A stretch of 64,000 nt of DNA from Telluribacter roseus (GTDB lineage: Bacteria; Bacteroidota; Bacteroidia; Cytophagales; Spirosomataceae): assembly GCF_017355915.2 (NCBI RefSeq), contig NZ_JAFEUV020000013.1, positions 102,220 through 166,219 of the forward strand, read 5' to 3'. Positions 1-6,616 of this stretch are shown one piece after another (within the stretch, counting starts at the first letter, position 1; each line of letters starts with the position of its first letter). Position numbers and translations under genes: made by a program. Under the pieces are notes generated by a model. That model saw only the letters and a program-made list of their open reading frames with translations. It had not been told where the DNA came from and ran no database searches.

Positions 1-729
1 TGGTACCTGGCCTATATCTTTACGTATAGCCTGGTGCTGCTACCTCTCCTGCTATTTCTTCGTCGTGCTACCATTCAGGAGAAAAGCATAAGTACCTGGG
101 CCGTTCTGCTCGGGCCGGCCCTGTGGCTAAGTGCAGGAGGGGTACTGCTGAATGAACGCTTTCCGGCCACCAACGCGCTGGTGGATGATTGGGCCAATCA
201 TTTTCTGTACGTGACGGTATTTGTACTAGGCTTTGTGCTGATGAAGCTCCCGGAGGTGCAGGCCAGGGTTCGCCGGATACGCTGGTATAGCCTGGCTGCC
301 GCCCTGCTGACTGTCACTATTCTATGCGTGAAGTACTGGATGGCTGATGACGAAGATCTGGCAGGAGCCCAACTGGACCTGTACTTTATCATCAAGCAGA
401 GCAACCGCTGGTTCTGGCTGATGACCATTCTTGGCTTTGCGATGCAGCACCTCAACATCCGGAGCAAGTACCTGGCTACGGCCAACGAAATGGTGTACCC
501 ATTCTACATCCTGCACCAGATGGTGATCGTCGGGCTGGGCTTCTATGTACGTGATCTTGACTGGAGCATAGGCAGTAAGTTCGCCTTCATGTCGTTGGGT
601 ACTTTCCTTATCTGCTTCGTGCTCATACAGTACATGATCATGCCTGTCAACTGGTTGCGCCCCATCTTTGGCCTGAAGCCAGTACCCGGGCCATCGCCTT
701 CAAACATTTTGAGTTCAGTTCCGTCTTAA
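1..729 (+). CDS. Acyltransferase-3 family membrane protein, C-terminal part (5' end outside window)
   Basis: The frame is open from the first base, so this is the last 242 codons of a gene that begins upstream. The translation is a chain of hydrophobic segments separated by short charged loops, ending in a Pro-rich tail. The late block with NEMVYPFYILHQ is typical of the end of acyltransferase-3/OpgC-type integral membrane O-acyltransferases, which modify cell-surface glycans. The N-terminal active-site histidine of that family would lie outside the window and cannot be checked. An internal GTG at 34 is in frame, but nothing suggests it is the true start. The acceptor is unknown. Confidence 0.7.
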   Translation, partial: WYLAYIFTYSLVLLPLLLFLRRATIQEKSISTWAVLLGPALWLSAGGVLLNERFPATNALVDDWANHFLYVTVFVLGFVLMKLPEVQARVRRIRWYSLAAALLTVTILCVKYWMADDEDLAGAQLDLYFIIKQSNRWFWLMTILGFAMQHLNIRSKYLATANEMVYPFYILHQMVIVGLGFYVRDLDWSIGSKFAFMSLGTFLICFVLIQYMIMPVNWLRPIFGLKPVPGPSPSNILSSVPS

Positions 730-842
730 GAAAGGATTATAACTCAACTGCCACTTCTACTTTAATTCAGGTGAAAGTACCCATATAGGTACACTATTTT
801 AACGCTATCTGAGTGGAGCGCTGGAAAGTTGTTGTTATAATA

Positions 843-861
843 TTTGCAACGAGGTTGCATA
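843..861. promoter_or_regulatory. Operator dyad 1, TGCAAC-GAG-GTTGCA
   Basis: The core 845-859 is a perfect 6-bp dyad around a 3-nt centre. Flanking TT and TA extend it to nearly 8 bp per arm. It covers the -33 element. The same dyad recurs at 873-887 and 4536-4550, on both sides of a Fur/Zur-family gene, so binding by that regulator is the simplest inference. Confidence 0.6.
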
Positions 862-874
862 AAATATACTTTTG
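844..874 (+). promoter_or_regulatory. Promoter of the zinc-type TonB receptor gene, overlapped by two operator dyads
   Basis: TTG (844-846), a 20-nt spacer and TACTTTTG (867-874) match the Bacteroidota promoter pattern TTG-N19/20-TAnnTTTG. The -33 element lies inside dyad 1 and the -7 element runs into dyad 2, the geometry expected for repression. Predicted transcript start is near 881, giving a leader of only about 10 nt. Confidence 0.65.
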
Positions 875-889
875 CAACGTTGTAGCAAA
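871..889. promoter_or_regulatory. Operator dyad 2, TTTGCAAC-GTT-GTAGCAAA
   Basis: Arms of 8 nt pair with a single mismatch (GTAGCA instead of GTTGCA). The dyad overlaps the 3' end of the -7 element and ends just before the start codon at 892. Its centre is 28 bp from the centre of dyad 1. Confidence 0.58.
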
Positions 890-891
890 AT

Positions 892-3255
892 ATGATGGCG
901 ATTACCCACGATAGATATAAAATAGAGAAAAGAATTTGGGCGGTAGCGTGCTACCTGCTACTGGTATTTTTTGTTCCGGCCGCATATGCTCAGAGGCAAG
1001 GGTGTGACTGCTTTGTGAAGGGAGTCGTGCGTGATAAGCATACCGGACAGCCTATTCCGGGAGCTACGATAGCCGTGCTGGGAGAAAATAAAGGTGTCTC
1101 TACGGATATGAACGGTCGCTATCAGATAGAGCGGCTGTGCCCCGGTCAGTACGAGCTGGAGTGCCGGATCATAGGCTACCAGCCTTATACCGAGACCATT
1201 GACCTTATAGCAGGTCATGAGGAAAACTTTGCGCTGGCCGAAGACGAGATCCACCTCAAGGACGTGGAGATTACGGCTCATCGTACCGACGCTCCCATCT
1301 CACAGCCGATAACTACCCTTACCGGTAGCGAACTGGCCCAGACGCGCGGTCAGTCACTGGCAGAGAGTCTGAAAGGTATTACGGGCGTAACTACCCTCCA
1401 GACCGGATCAAACATTGCCAAGCCCGTTATTCATGGCCTCCATAGCAACCGCGTGCTGATCATGAACAACGGCGTACGGCAGGAAGGGCAGCAGTGGGGG
1501 TCGGAGCACGCTCCGGAGATAGACCCCTTCATAGCTACCCGCGTAACCGTAGTCAAAGGGGCCGCTGGTGTTCGCTATGGTTCTGACGCTATCGGGGGAG
1601 TGATCCTGGTGGAACCCGAGGAGCTCCCCATTGGGAAGCCCCTCAGCGGAGAGCTCAATACCGTAGGCTACTCCAATGGTCGCCAGGGCGTAGTATCCGG
1701 TACCCTACAGGGAGGCGTCAAGGGAATAGAGGAGCTAGGCTGGCGGGCACAGGGTACCTTTAAGCGGGGCGGTAATATCCATACGCCTAACTACTTCCTG
1801 TCCAATACCGGCATCCGTGAGCGGAACTTCTCCGTTGCCGCCGGCTATCGTAAGAAAGGGTTTGGCGCCGAAATATTCTATAGTCATTTTGCCACCGAGC
1901 TGGGGATCTTTTCGGGTGCGCACATCGGAAGCGTTACGGATCTGCTTCAGGTAATCAAAAACAGGGAGCCACTGGTTAAGTCAGGATTCACCTACACAAT
2001 TGGGCGGCCCTACCAGGATGTAGCCCATAATCTGGTAAAGGGGGAAGCCCACTACCACTTTGCCGATGGCCACCGTATCCAGTGGGTGTCGGCCTGGCAG
2101 CACAACGATCGCTCCGAATACGACCTGCACCGCCCGCGCAATGACTCGTTGGCGGGGCTCAACCGCCCCGAGCTGACGTTCCGCCTGACCACCTTCACCA
2201 ACGACATTGTGTGGGATCATAAGCCCATAGCCAACAAACTGGCCGGTCAGGTAGGGATAAGTACCCTGTACCAGTACAACCTCATGAACGGTCGCCCGCT
2301 GATCCCCAACTTCGACCAGTGGAACGTAGGTGCCTTCCTGATCGAGCGCCTGGTGCAGAACGGTTGGGAGTGGGAGGCCGGTATCCGCTACGACTACCGC
2401 TACCTGACTACCTACCGCCTGGTCAACCGCGTCACACAGAGGGACGAGTTCCGCTTCAGTAGTGCCTCAGGTACTTTGGGCGTTACCCGCTCTATCAGTG
2501 AAAAGCTTTCGACCCGCCTCAATGTAGGTACTGCCTGGCGTGCGCCTAATGTGAGCGAACTATTCAGCGCCGGGGTACACCACGGAGCCGCCTCGTACGA
2601 AGAGGGTGACCCGACACTCCGGCCCGAGCAGGCTATCAATACCGTGGCGAGCGTCGTGTATGACAATGACAAGTTTAACTGGGAGATCGGCGCCTACCAC
2701 AACTACATAGCCCGCTACATCTACCTTAAGCCGCAGCCGGAGCCGATTCTTACGGTACGGGGGGCATTTCCCTACTTTCGCTACACCCAGACCGACGCCA
2801 CCTTTACCGGTATAGATGCCTCACTGGGCTGGAAAATGACCGATCGCTGGTCGTGGAAGAGCAAGGCTTCGTACCTGCGTGTATATGATCAGAAGAATGA
2901 CCAGTACCTGGTGATGATACCGCCCAACCGCTGGGACAACCAGCTCAGCTTCAACATTGGAGAAGCAGGGAAATGGCAGAAGCTTTTTGTTTCGGCAGGT
3001 AACCTGTGGGTAGGGGAGCAGCGACGCGTACCCGCTAACAGTGATTTTGCCCCGCCGCCACCTGCCTACTCCTTGTGGAACTTAACGGCAGGGGGGACTC
3101 TTTTTATCACCCAAAAACAACAGGTGGAAGTAGGACTAACGGTACATAACCTGCTGGATACCGCCTACCGTGACTACCTGAACCGCTTCCGCTACTATGC
3201 CGATGAAATGGGACGTAATATCTCGCTGAGGCTGAAATGGAGGTTTGGAGCCTGA
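892..3255 (+). CDS. TonB-dependent receptor with N-terminal carboxypeptidase-like domain, probably for zinc
   Basis: A 787-residue outer-membrane receptor. Residues 1-34 form a signal peptide ending AYAQ. A carboxypeptidase-regulatory-like beta-sandwich (about 41-125) follows, then the plug (about 130-245, with NGVRQEGQQWGSEHAPEID and RYGSDAIGGV) and a long beta-barrel ending in the aromatic pattern LRLKWRF. The plug wording resembles ZnuD/CirA-type receptors. After the signal peptide there is a CDC motif (Cys38, Cys40) and a second pair at Cys83 and Cys91 in the sandwich domain, possibly metal contacts. ATG at 892 is followed by a second ATG at 895; either could be used. The paired operators upstream and the linked lipoprotein, Fur-family and MerC-like genes argue for metal, most likely zinc, import; that assignment is inference. 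Confidence 0.85.
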   Translation: MMAITHDRYKIEKRIWAVACYLLLVFFVPAAYAQRQGCDCFVKGVVRDKHTGQPIPGATIAVLGENKGVSTDMNGRYQIERLCPGQYELECRIIGYQPYTETIDLIAGHEENFALAEDEIHLKDVEITAHRTDAPISQPITTLTGSELAQTRGQSLAESLKGITGVTTLQTGSNIAKPVIHGLHSNRVLIMNNGVRQEGQQWGSEHAPEIDPFIATRVTVVKGAAGVRYGSDAIGGVILVEPEELPIGKPLSGELNTVGYSNGRQGVVSGTLQGGVKGIEELGWRAQGTFKRGGNIHTPNYFLSNTGIRERNFSVAAGYRKKGFGAEIFYSHFATELGIFSGAHIGSVTDLLQVIKNREPLVKSGFTYTIGRPYQDVAHNLVKGEAHYHFADGHRIQWVSAWQHNDRSEYDLHRPRNDSLAGLNRPELTFRLTTFTNDIVWDHKPIANKLAGQVGISTLYQYNLMNGRPLIPNFDQWNVGAFLIERLVQNGWEWEAGIRYDYRYLTTYRLVNRVTQRDEFRFSSASGTLGVTRSISEKLSTRLNVGTAWRAPNVSELFSAGVHHGAASYEEGDPTLRPEQAINTVASVVYDNDKFNWEIGAYHNYIARYIYLKPQPEPILTVRGAFPYFRYTQTDATFTGIDASLGWKMTDRWSWKSKASYLRVYDQKNDQYLVMIPPNRWDNQLSFNIGEAGKWQKLFVSAGNLWVGEQRRVPANSDFAPPPPAYSLWNLTAGGTLFITQKQQVEVGLTVHNLLDTAYRDYLNRFRYYADEMGRNISLRLKWRFGA

Positions 3256-3321
3256 ACAAGACTACTTGTTATACATACAACACATCATCCTAAATCAATT
3301 TGTAATCTTAATTAACACAAC

Positions 3322-3897
3322 ATGCTTATGAAAGTAGATCGCAGAATGCTAGGCTGGGGATTATTGATGAGTGCAGCCCTGTTATTGACGGACTGCCGCA
3401 GAGCGGATGAGGTGGATCCACAGGACGAGAATGAACTCATTACAACGGTGCGTCTGAACTTCACAGAGCAGGGTACTACTACTGCCACTACGTTTGAATT
3501 CAGAGATCCCGATGGCGAAGGAGGAAATCCTCCAACCCGTTTTGACCAGATCAAGCTTAAGCCTAATACTTCCTATAACGTGACGGTGGAGCTACTTGAT
3601 GAGAGCAAGACTCCGGTGGTTGATTTGACAGATGAGATCGCTGAAAAAGCCGACGAACACCTGATGGTGTATACGGCTACTCCTGCTACGCTCCTTACGT
3701 ACACCTACGGCGACAAGGACAGCCGCAACTTCCCCATTGGACTCACCGGAACAGCCCAGACGGGTACTGCCGGTAGGGGTCAGTTGAAAGTGCAGCTACG
3801 TCATCAGCCACCGGTTAATGGTACGGCCGTGAAGAACGGTATGGCTGCTCCCGGTAGCGACGATGTGAATCTGGACTTTGAATTGATCGTAGAGTAA
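3322..3897 (+). CDS. Small putative lipoprotein linked to the TonB receptor
   Basis: 191 residues. A hydrophobic leader ends in LLLTDC, so Cys25 may be lipidated, although Asp at -1 is unusual for a lipobox. The mature part is an all-beta-looking domain of about 165 residues with acidic runs such as FRDPDGEGGN and DEIAEKADEH. Proteins of this type often sit directly behind TonB receptors in Bacteroidota; some databases label them 'type 1 periplasmic binding fold', with little functional evidence. It lies 66 bp after the receptor on the same strand with no terminator between, so co-expression is likely. A role as surface or periplasmic metal-binding accessory is inference. A second ATG at 3328 is an alternative start. 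Confidence 0.72.
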   Translation: MLMKVDRRMLGWGLLMSAALLLTDCRRADEVDPQDENELITTVRLNFTEQGTTTATTFEFRDPDGEGGNPPTRFDQIKLKPNTSYNVTVELLDESKTPVVDLTDEIAEKADEHLMVYTATPATLLTYTYGDKDSRNFPIGLTGTAQTGTAGRGQLKVQLRHQPPVNGTAVKNGMAAPGSDDVNLDFELIVE

Positions 3898-3907
3898 GCT
3901 TATTAGT

Positions 3908-3978
3908 TAGTGAATGAGAGATTGTGTGAATTGGTGAGTTATTTTCTATTCACTCATTCACCACTCACTCATTCACTA
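3908..3978. terminator. Inverted repeat between convergent genes
   Basis: TAGTGAATGAG (3908-3918) pairs perfectly with CTCATTCACTA (3968-3978). A second CTCATTCA copy lies at 3953-3960. It sits between the lipoprotein gene (+) and the Fur-family gene (-), whose stop codon starts at 3979, so it probably ends both transcripts. It shares its GAATGAG/GTGAAT words with the larger inverted repeat at 22463-22559. Confidence 0.5.
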
Positions 3979-4392
3979 TTAAGTACAAGCCGGGCATCGG
4001 CCCTGGATCAGGAGATTGACCTCGTTGGCAAAGTAGCCATCCGGGAGCTGCACCGCTGGTATATGCACATTGGCAAGGCAGTTGGTCTGGCCGCACTCCG
4101 TGCATTTGAAGTGAATATGATCGTGGTGGTGGTCTTTTTCGGAGCAGTGGTCTTTACAAAGGGCATAGCGTACACCTTCATCGTCCAGTACCTTATGAAT
4201 AAGGCCCTTCTCGAGGAATGTCTTGAGGGTACGATAGATCGTAACGCGGTCGAAGCGCTCACCCAGGGAGTCTTCAATATCACCATGTGAGAGGGCCACT
4301 CCCTTGTTCAGAAAAGTACCCAGGATATCCTCCCGGCAGGAAGTACTCCGCAGGTTATAGTCTTTAAGGGTTTCTCTGATCGTCTGCTCCAT
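3979..4392 (-). CDS. Fur/Zur-family metal-responsive transcriptional regulator
   Basis: 137 residues, normal for the family. The N-terminal winged helix (about 1-80) carries the usual recognition-helix pattern FDRVTIYRTLKTF. The C-terminal part holds a histidine-rich segment (His88-His94) and two CxxC pairs (Cys97/Cys100 and Cys133/Cys136), which in Fur proteins hold a structural zinc. Metal specificity cannot be read with certainty. The neighbours (ZnuD-like receptor, MerC-like protein) and the three TGCAAC-N3-GTTGCA dyads nearby favour a zinc-sensing Zur. It is divergent from the MerC-like gene with 191 bp between them; the third dyad lies in that gap, about 145 bp upstream of this start, so autoregulation is possible but less obvious. 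Confidence 0.88.
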   Translation of the reverse strand: MEQTIRETLKDYNLRSTSCREDILGTFLNKGVALSHGDIEDSLGERFDRVTIYRTLKTFLEKGLIHKVLDDEGVRYALCKDHCSEKDHHHDHIHFKCTECGQTNCLANVHIPAVQLPDGYFANEVNLLIQGRCPACT

Positions 4393-4535
4393 GCTACACA
4401 GGCTTTGATTGGTACGTTAATGGGGATGTTAGCTTATAAGATATACAACAGCTAAATCATCAGGTAAATTTACACTCTTCCTTTTATTTATTCTAAAATA
4501 TTGGAAAATGAACGGTACGACAGAACATTTATTGA

Positions 4536-4550
4536 TGCAACAGCGTTGCA
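4536..4550. promoter_or_regulatory. Operator dyad 3, TGCAAC-AGC-GTTGCA
   Basis: A perfect 6-bp dyad around 3 nt, the same core as dyad 1. The right half contains the TTG of the MerC-like gene's -33 element (4546-4548), so a bound repressor would block that promoter. Confidence 0.62.
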
Positions 4551-4576
4551 AGAGATAAAGTTTCCCATTACCTTTG
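4546..4576 (+). promoter_or_regulatory. Promoter of the MerC-like gene
   Basis: TTG (4546-4548), a 20-nt spacer and TACCTTTG (4569-4576). The ATG at 4584 begins 7 nt after the -7 element, about where transcription would start, so the mRNA may be leaderless. Confidence 0.6.
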
Positions 4577-4583
4577 TGCTGTT

Positions 4584-4976
4584 ATGAAACCATCACCGAT
4601 CCATACACACGGACGCGCTGACTACGTAGGGATAGCAGGATCGTTACTTTGTATCGTACATTGCCTGCTGACGCCTGTATTGGCAGTAGGTAGTTCTCTT
4701 ACCGTCGACGACCATACCATTGCAGGTTTTCTGCACCTTGACTATCTCTTCGTACTGGTCAACGGGCTGGCTGTATACTATGCTACGCGTGGGCATAAGT
4801 TCCCGTTGGTGAAGCTGATCCTCTGGCTGGCTTTCGGGCTATTTGCCGTTTCGATTCTGCTGGAAGGTACCGCTACGGTATTTGTGTGGCTGGGGTATAT
4901 CGGCTCAGGCGTGCTGATAGCCGGGCATGCTGTTAACCTGCTGCTATGCCGGCCCTGGATGATGGCGCACAAGTAG
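4584..4976 (+). CDS. MerC-domain inner-membrane protein
   Basis: 130 residues with about four transmembrane segments. The first holds GSLLCIVHCLLTP (Cys23, His26, Cys27), the signature of MerC-type proteins, which were first described as mercury transporters. The N-terminus has His-rich HTHGRADYVG. No other mer gene is present, and the upstream Zur-like operator ties the gene to zinc (or a related metal) starvation rather than mercury. In Bacteroidota, MerC-like genes are commonly found in such metal clusters; their transport direction is not established. It is convergent with the serine hydrolase gene, only 10 bp away. Confidence 0.78.
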   Translation: MKPSPIHTHGRADYVGIAGSLLCIVHCLLTPVLAVGSSLTVDDHTIAGFLHLDYLFVLVNGLAVYYATRGHKFPLVKLILWLAFGLFAVSILLEGTATVFVWLGYIGSGVLIAGHAVNLLLCRPWMMAHK

Positions 4977-4986
4977 GGGAGTAGCT

Positions 4987-6309
4987 CTACTTGTCATATT
5001 CTACTTCGTAGCGGCTCAGGTCGGGGCGTCCCCGGCGCTTTCGCTGCACTTCATATTCAAATATCGTCTTGCCCAGATCCGCCATAAACGGAAGCCCTAC
5101 GCTCTCGTATTCGTAGTGGTCGTCGTTGAGGATCTGATCTTCATTACAGTAGATCACCGCCGTCAGCAGGAATTCTATACCCCGTTCAAAATCGACAATG
5201 TACGCGTTATCGAGCAGGTACCCGTAGGCATCGCCCACCTTATTGAAGCTGCGAATGTGGCGGGGCGCACGGCGCTTGCTGGCACCAAAGAGCAGAAACT
5301 TGCCGTAGCTGTCGTGGTAGTCTTCGGAATAATGTTCGGGATAGCTGGTCTCTATAGGGAGCTGCGACATGTACCGGTACATAAACTCGTAGTCATCCTC
5401 CTTCAGGTTAAAGCGCCGCCTGGGCTCCACGCTCTCCGGAAACATGATCGCTTTCATTAGCTCGTGCTGATCTTCCAGCGCAAAAAAGTTTTTCTCCCGG
5501 AAGTCAAACGGCTCGTTTACCAGTGTCTCGCCCCGCATATATCCCTTCCCTCTCAGGATGGGCTCAGTAGCTACATAGGTCTTGCTGCTCTGCATCATGG
5601 GCTGCTCATAAAGTACTTCCCCGTCTTTTACAAACCTTACCGGATTAGTATAGCGGTTGTTCTCAGTACTCATCGGGAGCTGCAGGCGATGCGTAATGCG
5701 GGTATTGGTATAGCCTTTTGCCTGCATCGAATCATTAAAAGCCTGCTGTCCTATAAATTCGTACAGGCGGTTAAAGGCATCATTGTCACTAACGAGCAGG
5801 ATCTTGCGCGCGTAGTGGGCCACCGAGGGCAGGCCATTTTCGGCCGTTGTATCTTCCAGGGCAGCCGTCTGCTCAGGGCGGGCGGCTTCGGTGAGCATGG
5901 GCGCATATTTGTCCAGCCCCGGTACATTCAGCTTATTCAGCTTTTCCAGCGCCAGCAGTACGGCCGGTAGCTTTACAGTACTGGCCGGATAGAAATAGCG
6001 GCTGGGATCTACATGGTAGCGGTAGGTTGTGAAGCTGGGCTCGTTTTTCTTGTTGCGGTCTATTTTGGTATATAGTATCTGTACGTCATACCTGACCGGG
6101 TCGGCGAGTATCTTATCAAAGCGCTCGGGGTACTTTCGTAGTAGTTTTTCAAGAAAGGCGTCGGTCTGGGGCTGTGCTGCCGCCGGGGTAGATGTCATGT
6201 ACACGAAGAAAGACAGGAGAAAAGCCCAAAGGTACAGCGTGGGGTAGGTCTGCTTTGGGGAGGTTGCCATCACGTGGCCGTGATAGGGGGATATCAGCTT
6301 CGAAGACAT
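4987..6309 (-). CDS. Exported class A beta-lactamase-like serine hydrolase
   Basis: 440 residues from the ATG at 6309. An ATG at 6270 gives a more normal signal peptide (MATSPKQ..., cleavage near TPAAAQ) and may be the true start. In the longer numbering the motifs are Ser110-Thr-Val-Lys113 (SxxK), Ser174-Asp-Asn176 (SDN) and Lys357-Val-Gly359 (KTG equivalent), in the correct order for the penicillin-recognising serine hydrolases. The protein is about 150 residues longer than class A beta-lactamases, mostly through an insert between SDN and KVG, and no Glu166-type omega loop is obvious. A periplasmic peptidase or esterase role is more likely than antibiotic resistance. The substrate is unknown. 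Confidence 0.75.
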   Translation of the reverse strand: MSSKLISPYHGHVMATSPKQTYPTLYLWAFLLSFFVYMTSTPAAAQPQTDAFLEKLLRKYPERFDKILADPVRYDVQILYTKIDRNKKNEPSFTTYRYHVDPSRYFYPASTVKLPAVLLALEKLNKLNVPGLDKYAPMLTEAARPEQTAALEDTTAENGLPSVAHYARKILLVSDNDAFNRLYEFIGQQAFNDSMQAKGYTNTRITHRLQLPMSTENNRYTNPVRFVKDGEVLYEQPMMQSSKTYVATEPILRGKGYMRGETLVNEPFDFREKNFFALEDQHELMKAIMFPESVEPRRRFNLKEDDYEFMYRYMSQLPIETSYPEHYSEDYHDSYGKFLLFGASKRRAPRHIRSFNKVGDAYGYLLDNAYIVDFERGIEFLLTAVIYCNEDQILNDDHYEYESVGLPFMADLGKTIFEYEVQRKRRGRPDLSRYEVEYDK

Positions 6310-6505
6310 GTTACAAACGCTTTCGGGAGTTCTTCTACAAAGTAGGTTCTTATCGGGTACTACTTGATAAAGCAGCCACTACTTTGTATAAATCAATATA
6401 TTGCGTAGTAGTTTAATCCGAAAGTAGGAGAAATGTTTGGCGGATTCTATTTTTTGAAAAATAAATAAGAATTTTAGTGGGCTGTATATCGGCTGACGTA
6501 TAGTG
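6310..6505. other. Intergenic region between divergent hydrolase and dehydratase genes
   Basis: About 300 bp separate the two divergent starts. ACAAAGTAG (6337-6345) is repeated inverted as CTACTTTGT (6379-6387), a possible operator or weak hairpin in front of the hydrolase. No further gene was found; the right part holds the dehydratase promoter and dyads listed next. Confidence 0.35.
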
Positions 6506-6513
6506 TAAATTTG
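6506..6513 (+). promoter_or_regulatory. Candidate -7 element (TAAATTTG) of the sugar-acid operon
   Basis: An exact match to TAnnTTTG, 104 bp before the dehydratase start at 6617. No TTG is seen at the expected -33 distance, so the promoter is weak or activator-dependent if real. Confidence 0.45.
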
Positions 6514-6521
6514 CGAAGGAC

Positions 6522-6561
6522 CTGGTTTAAACCAGCATTGGTCGGTTAAAACCGGTTAACC
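6522..6561. promoter_or_regulatory. Tandem operator-like dyads, GGTT-N2-AACC
   Basis: CTGGTTTAAACCAG (6522-6535) is a perfect 14-bp palindrome. CGGTTAAAACCG (6543-6554) is a 5-bp dyad around AA, centred exactly 20 bp further on. GGTTAACC (6554-6561) adds a third half-site pair, and AACCGGTT (6550-6557) is an alternative CG-centred palindrome as used by LacI-type repressors. All lie just downstream of the -7 element and upstream of the start codon. The cognate regulator is not in the window. Confidence 0.5.
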
Positions 6562-6616
6562 TTTGTCTTTACTAGTACATACTGCAGTCAATCAATCTTA
6601 TATTAATCGAATACTA

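Noticed and set aside
3910..4290. A 126-codon plus-strand frame
   Set aside because: It is the complement of the Fur-family gene and begins in a terminator repeat.
4584..4976. MerC as part of a mercury-resistance operon
   Set aside because: No merR, merA, merT or merP nearby; the neighbours and operator point to nutritional metal control.
5464..5970. A 168-codon plus-strand frame inside the serine hydrolase
   Set aside because: The minus-strand gene carries SxxK, SDN and KVG motifs in order; the plus-strand frame shows nothing.
4987..6309. The class A-like hydrolase as an antibiotic-resistance beta-lactamase
   Set aside because: It is about 150 residues too long, with a large insert and no clear omega-loop Glu; resistance cannot be claimed.
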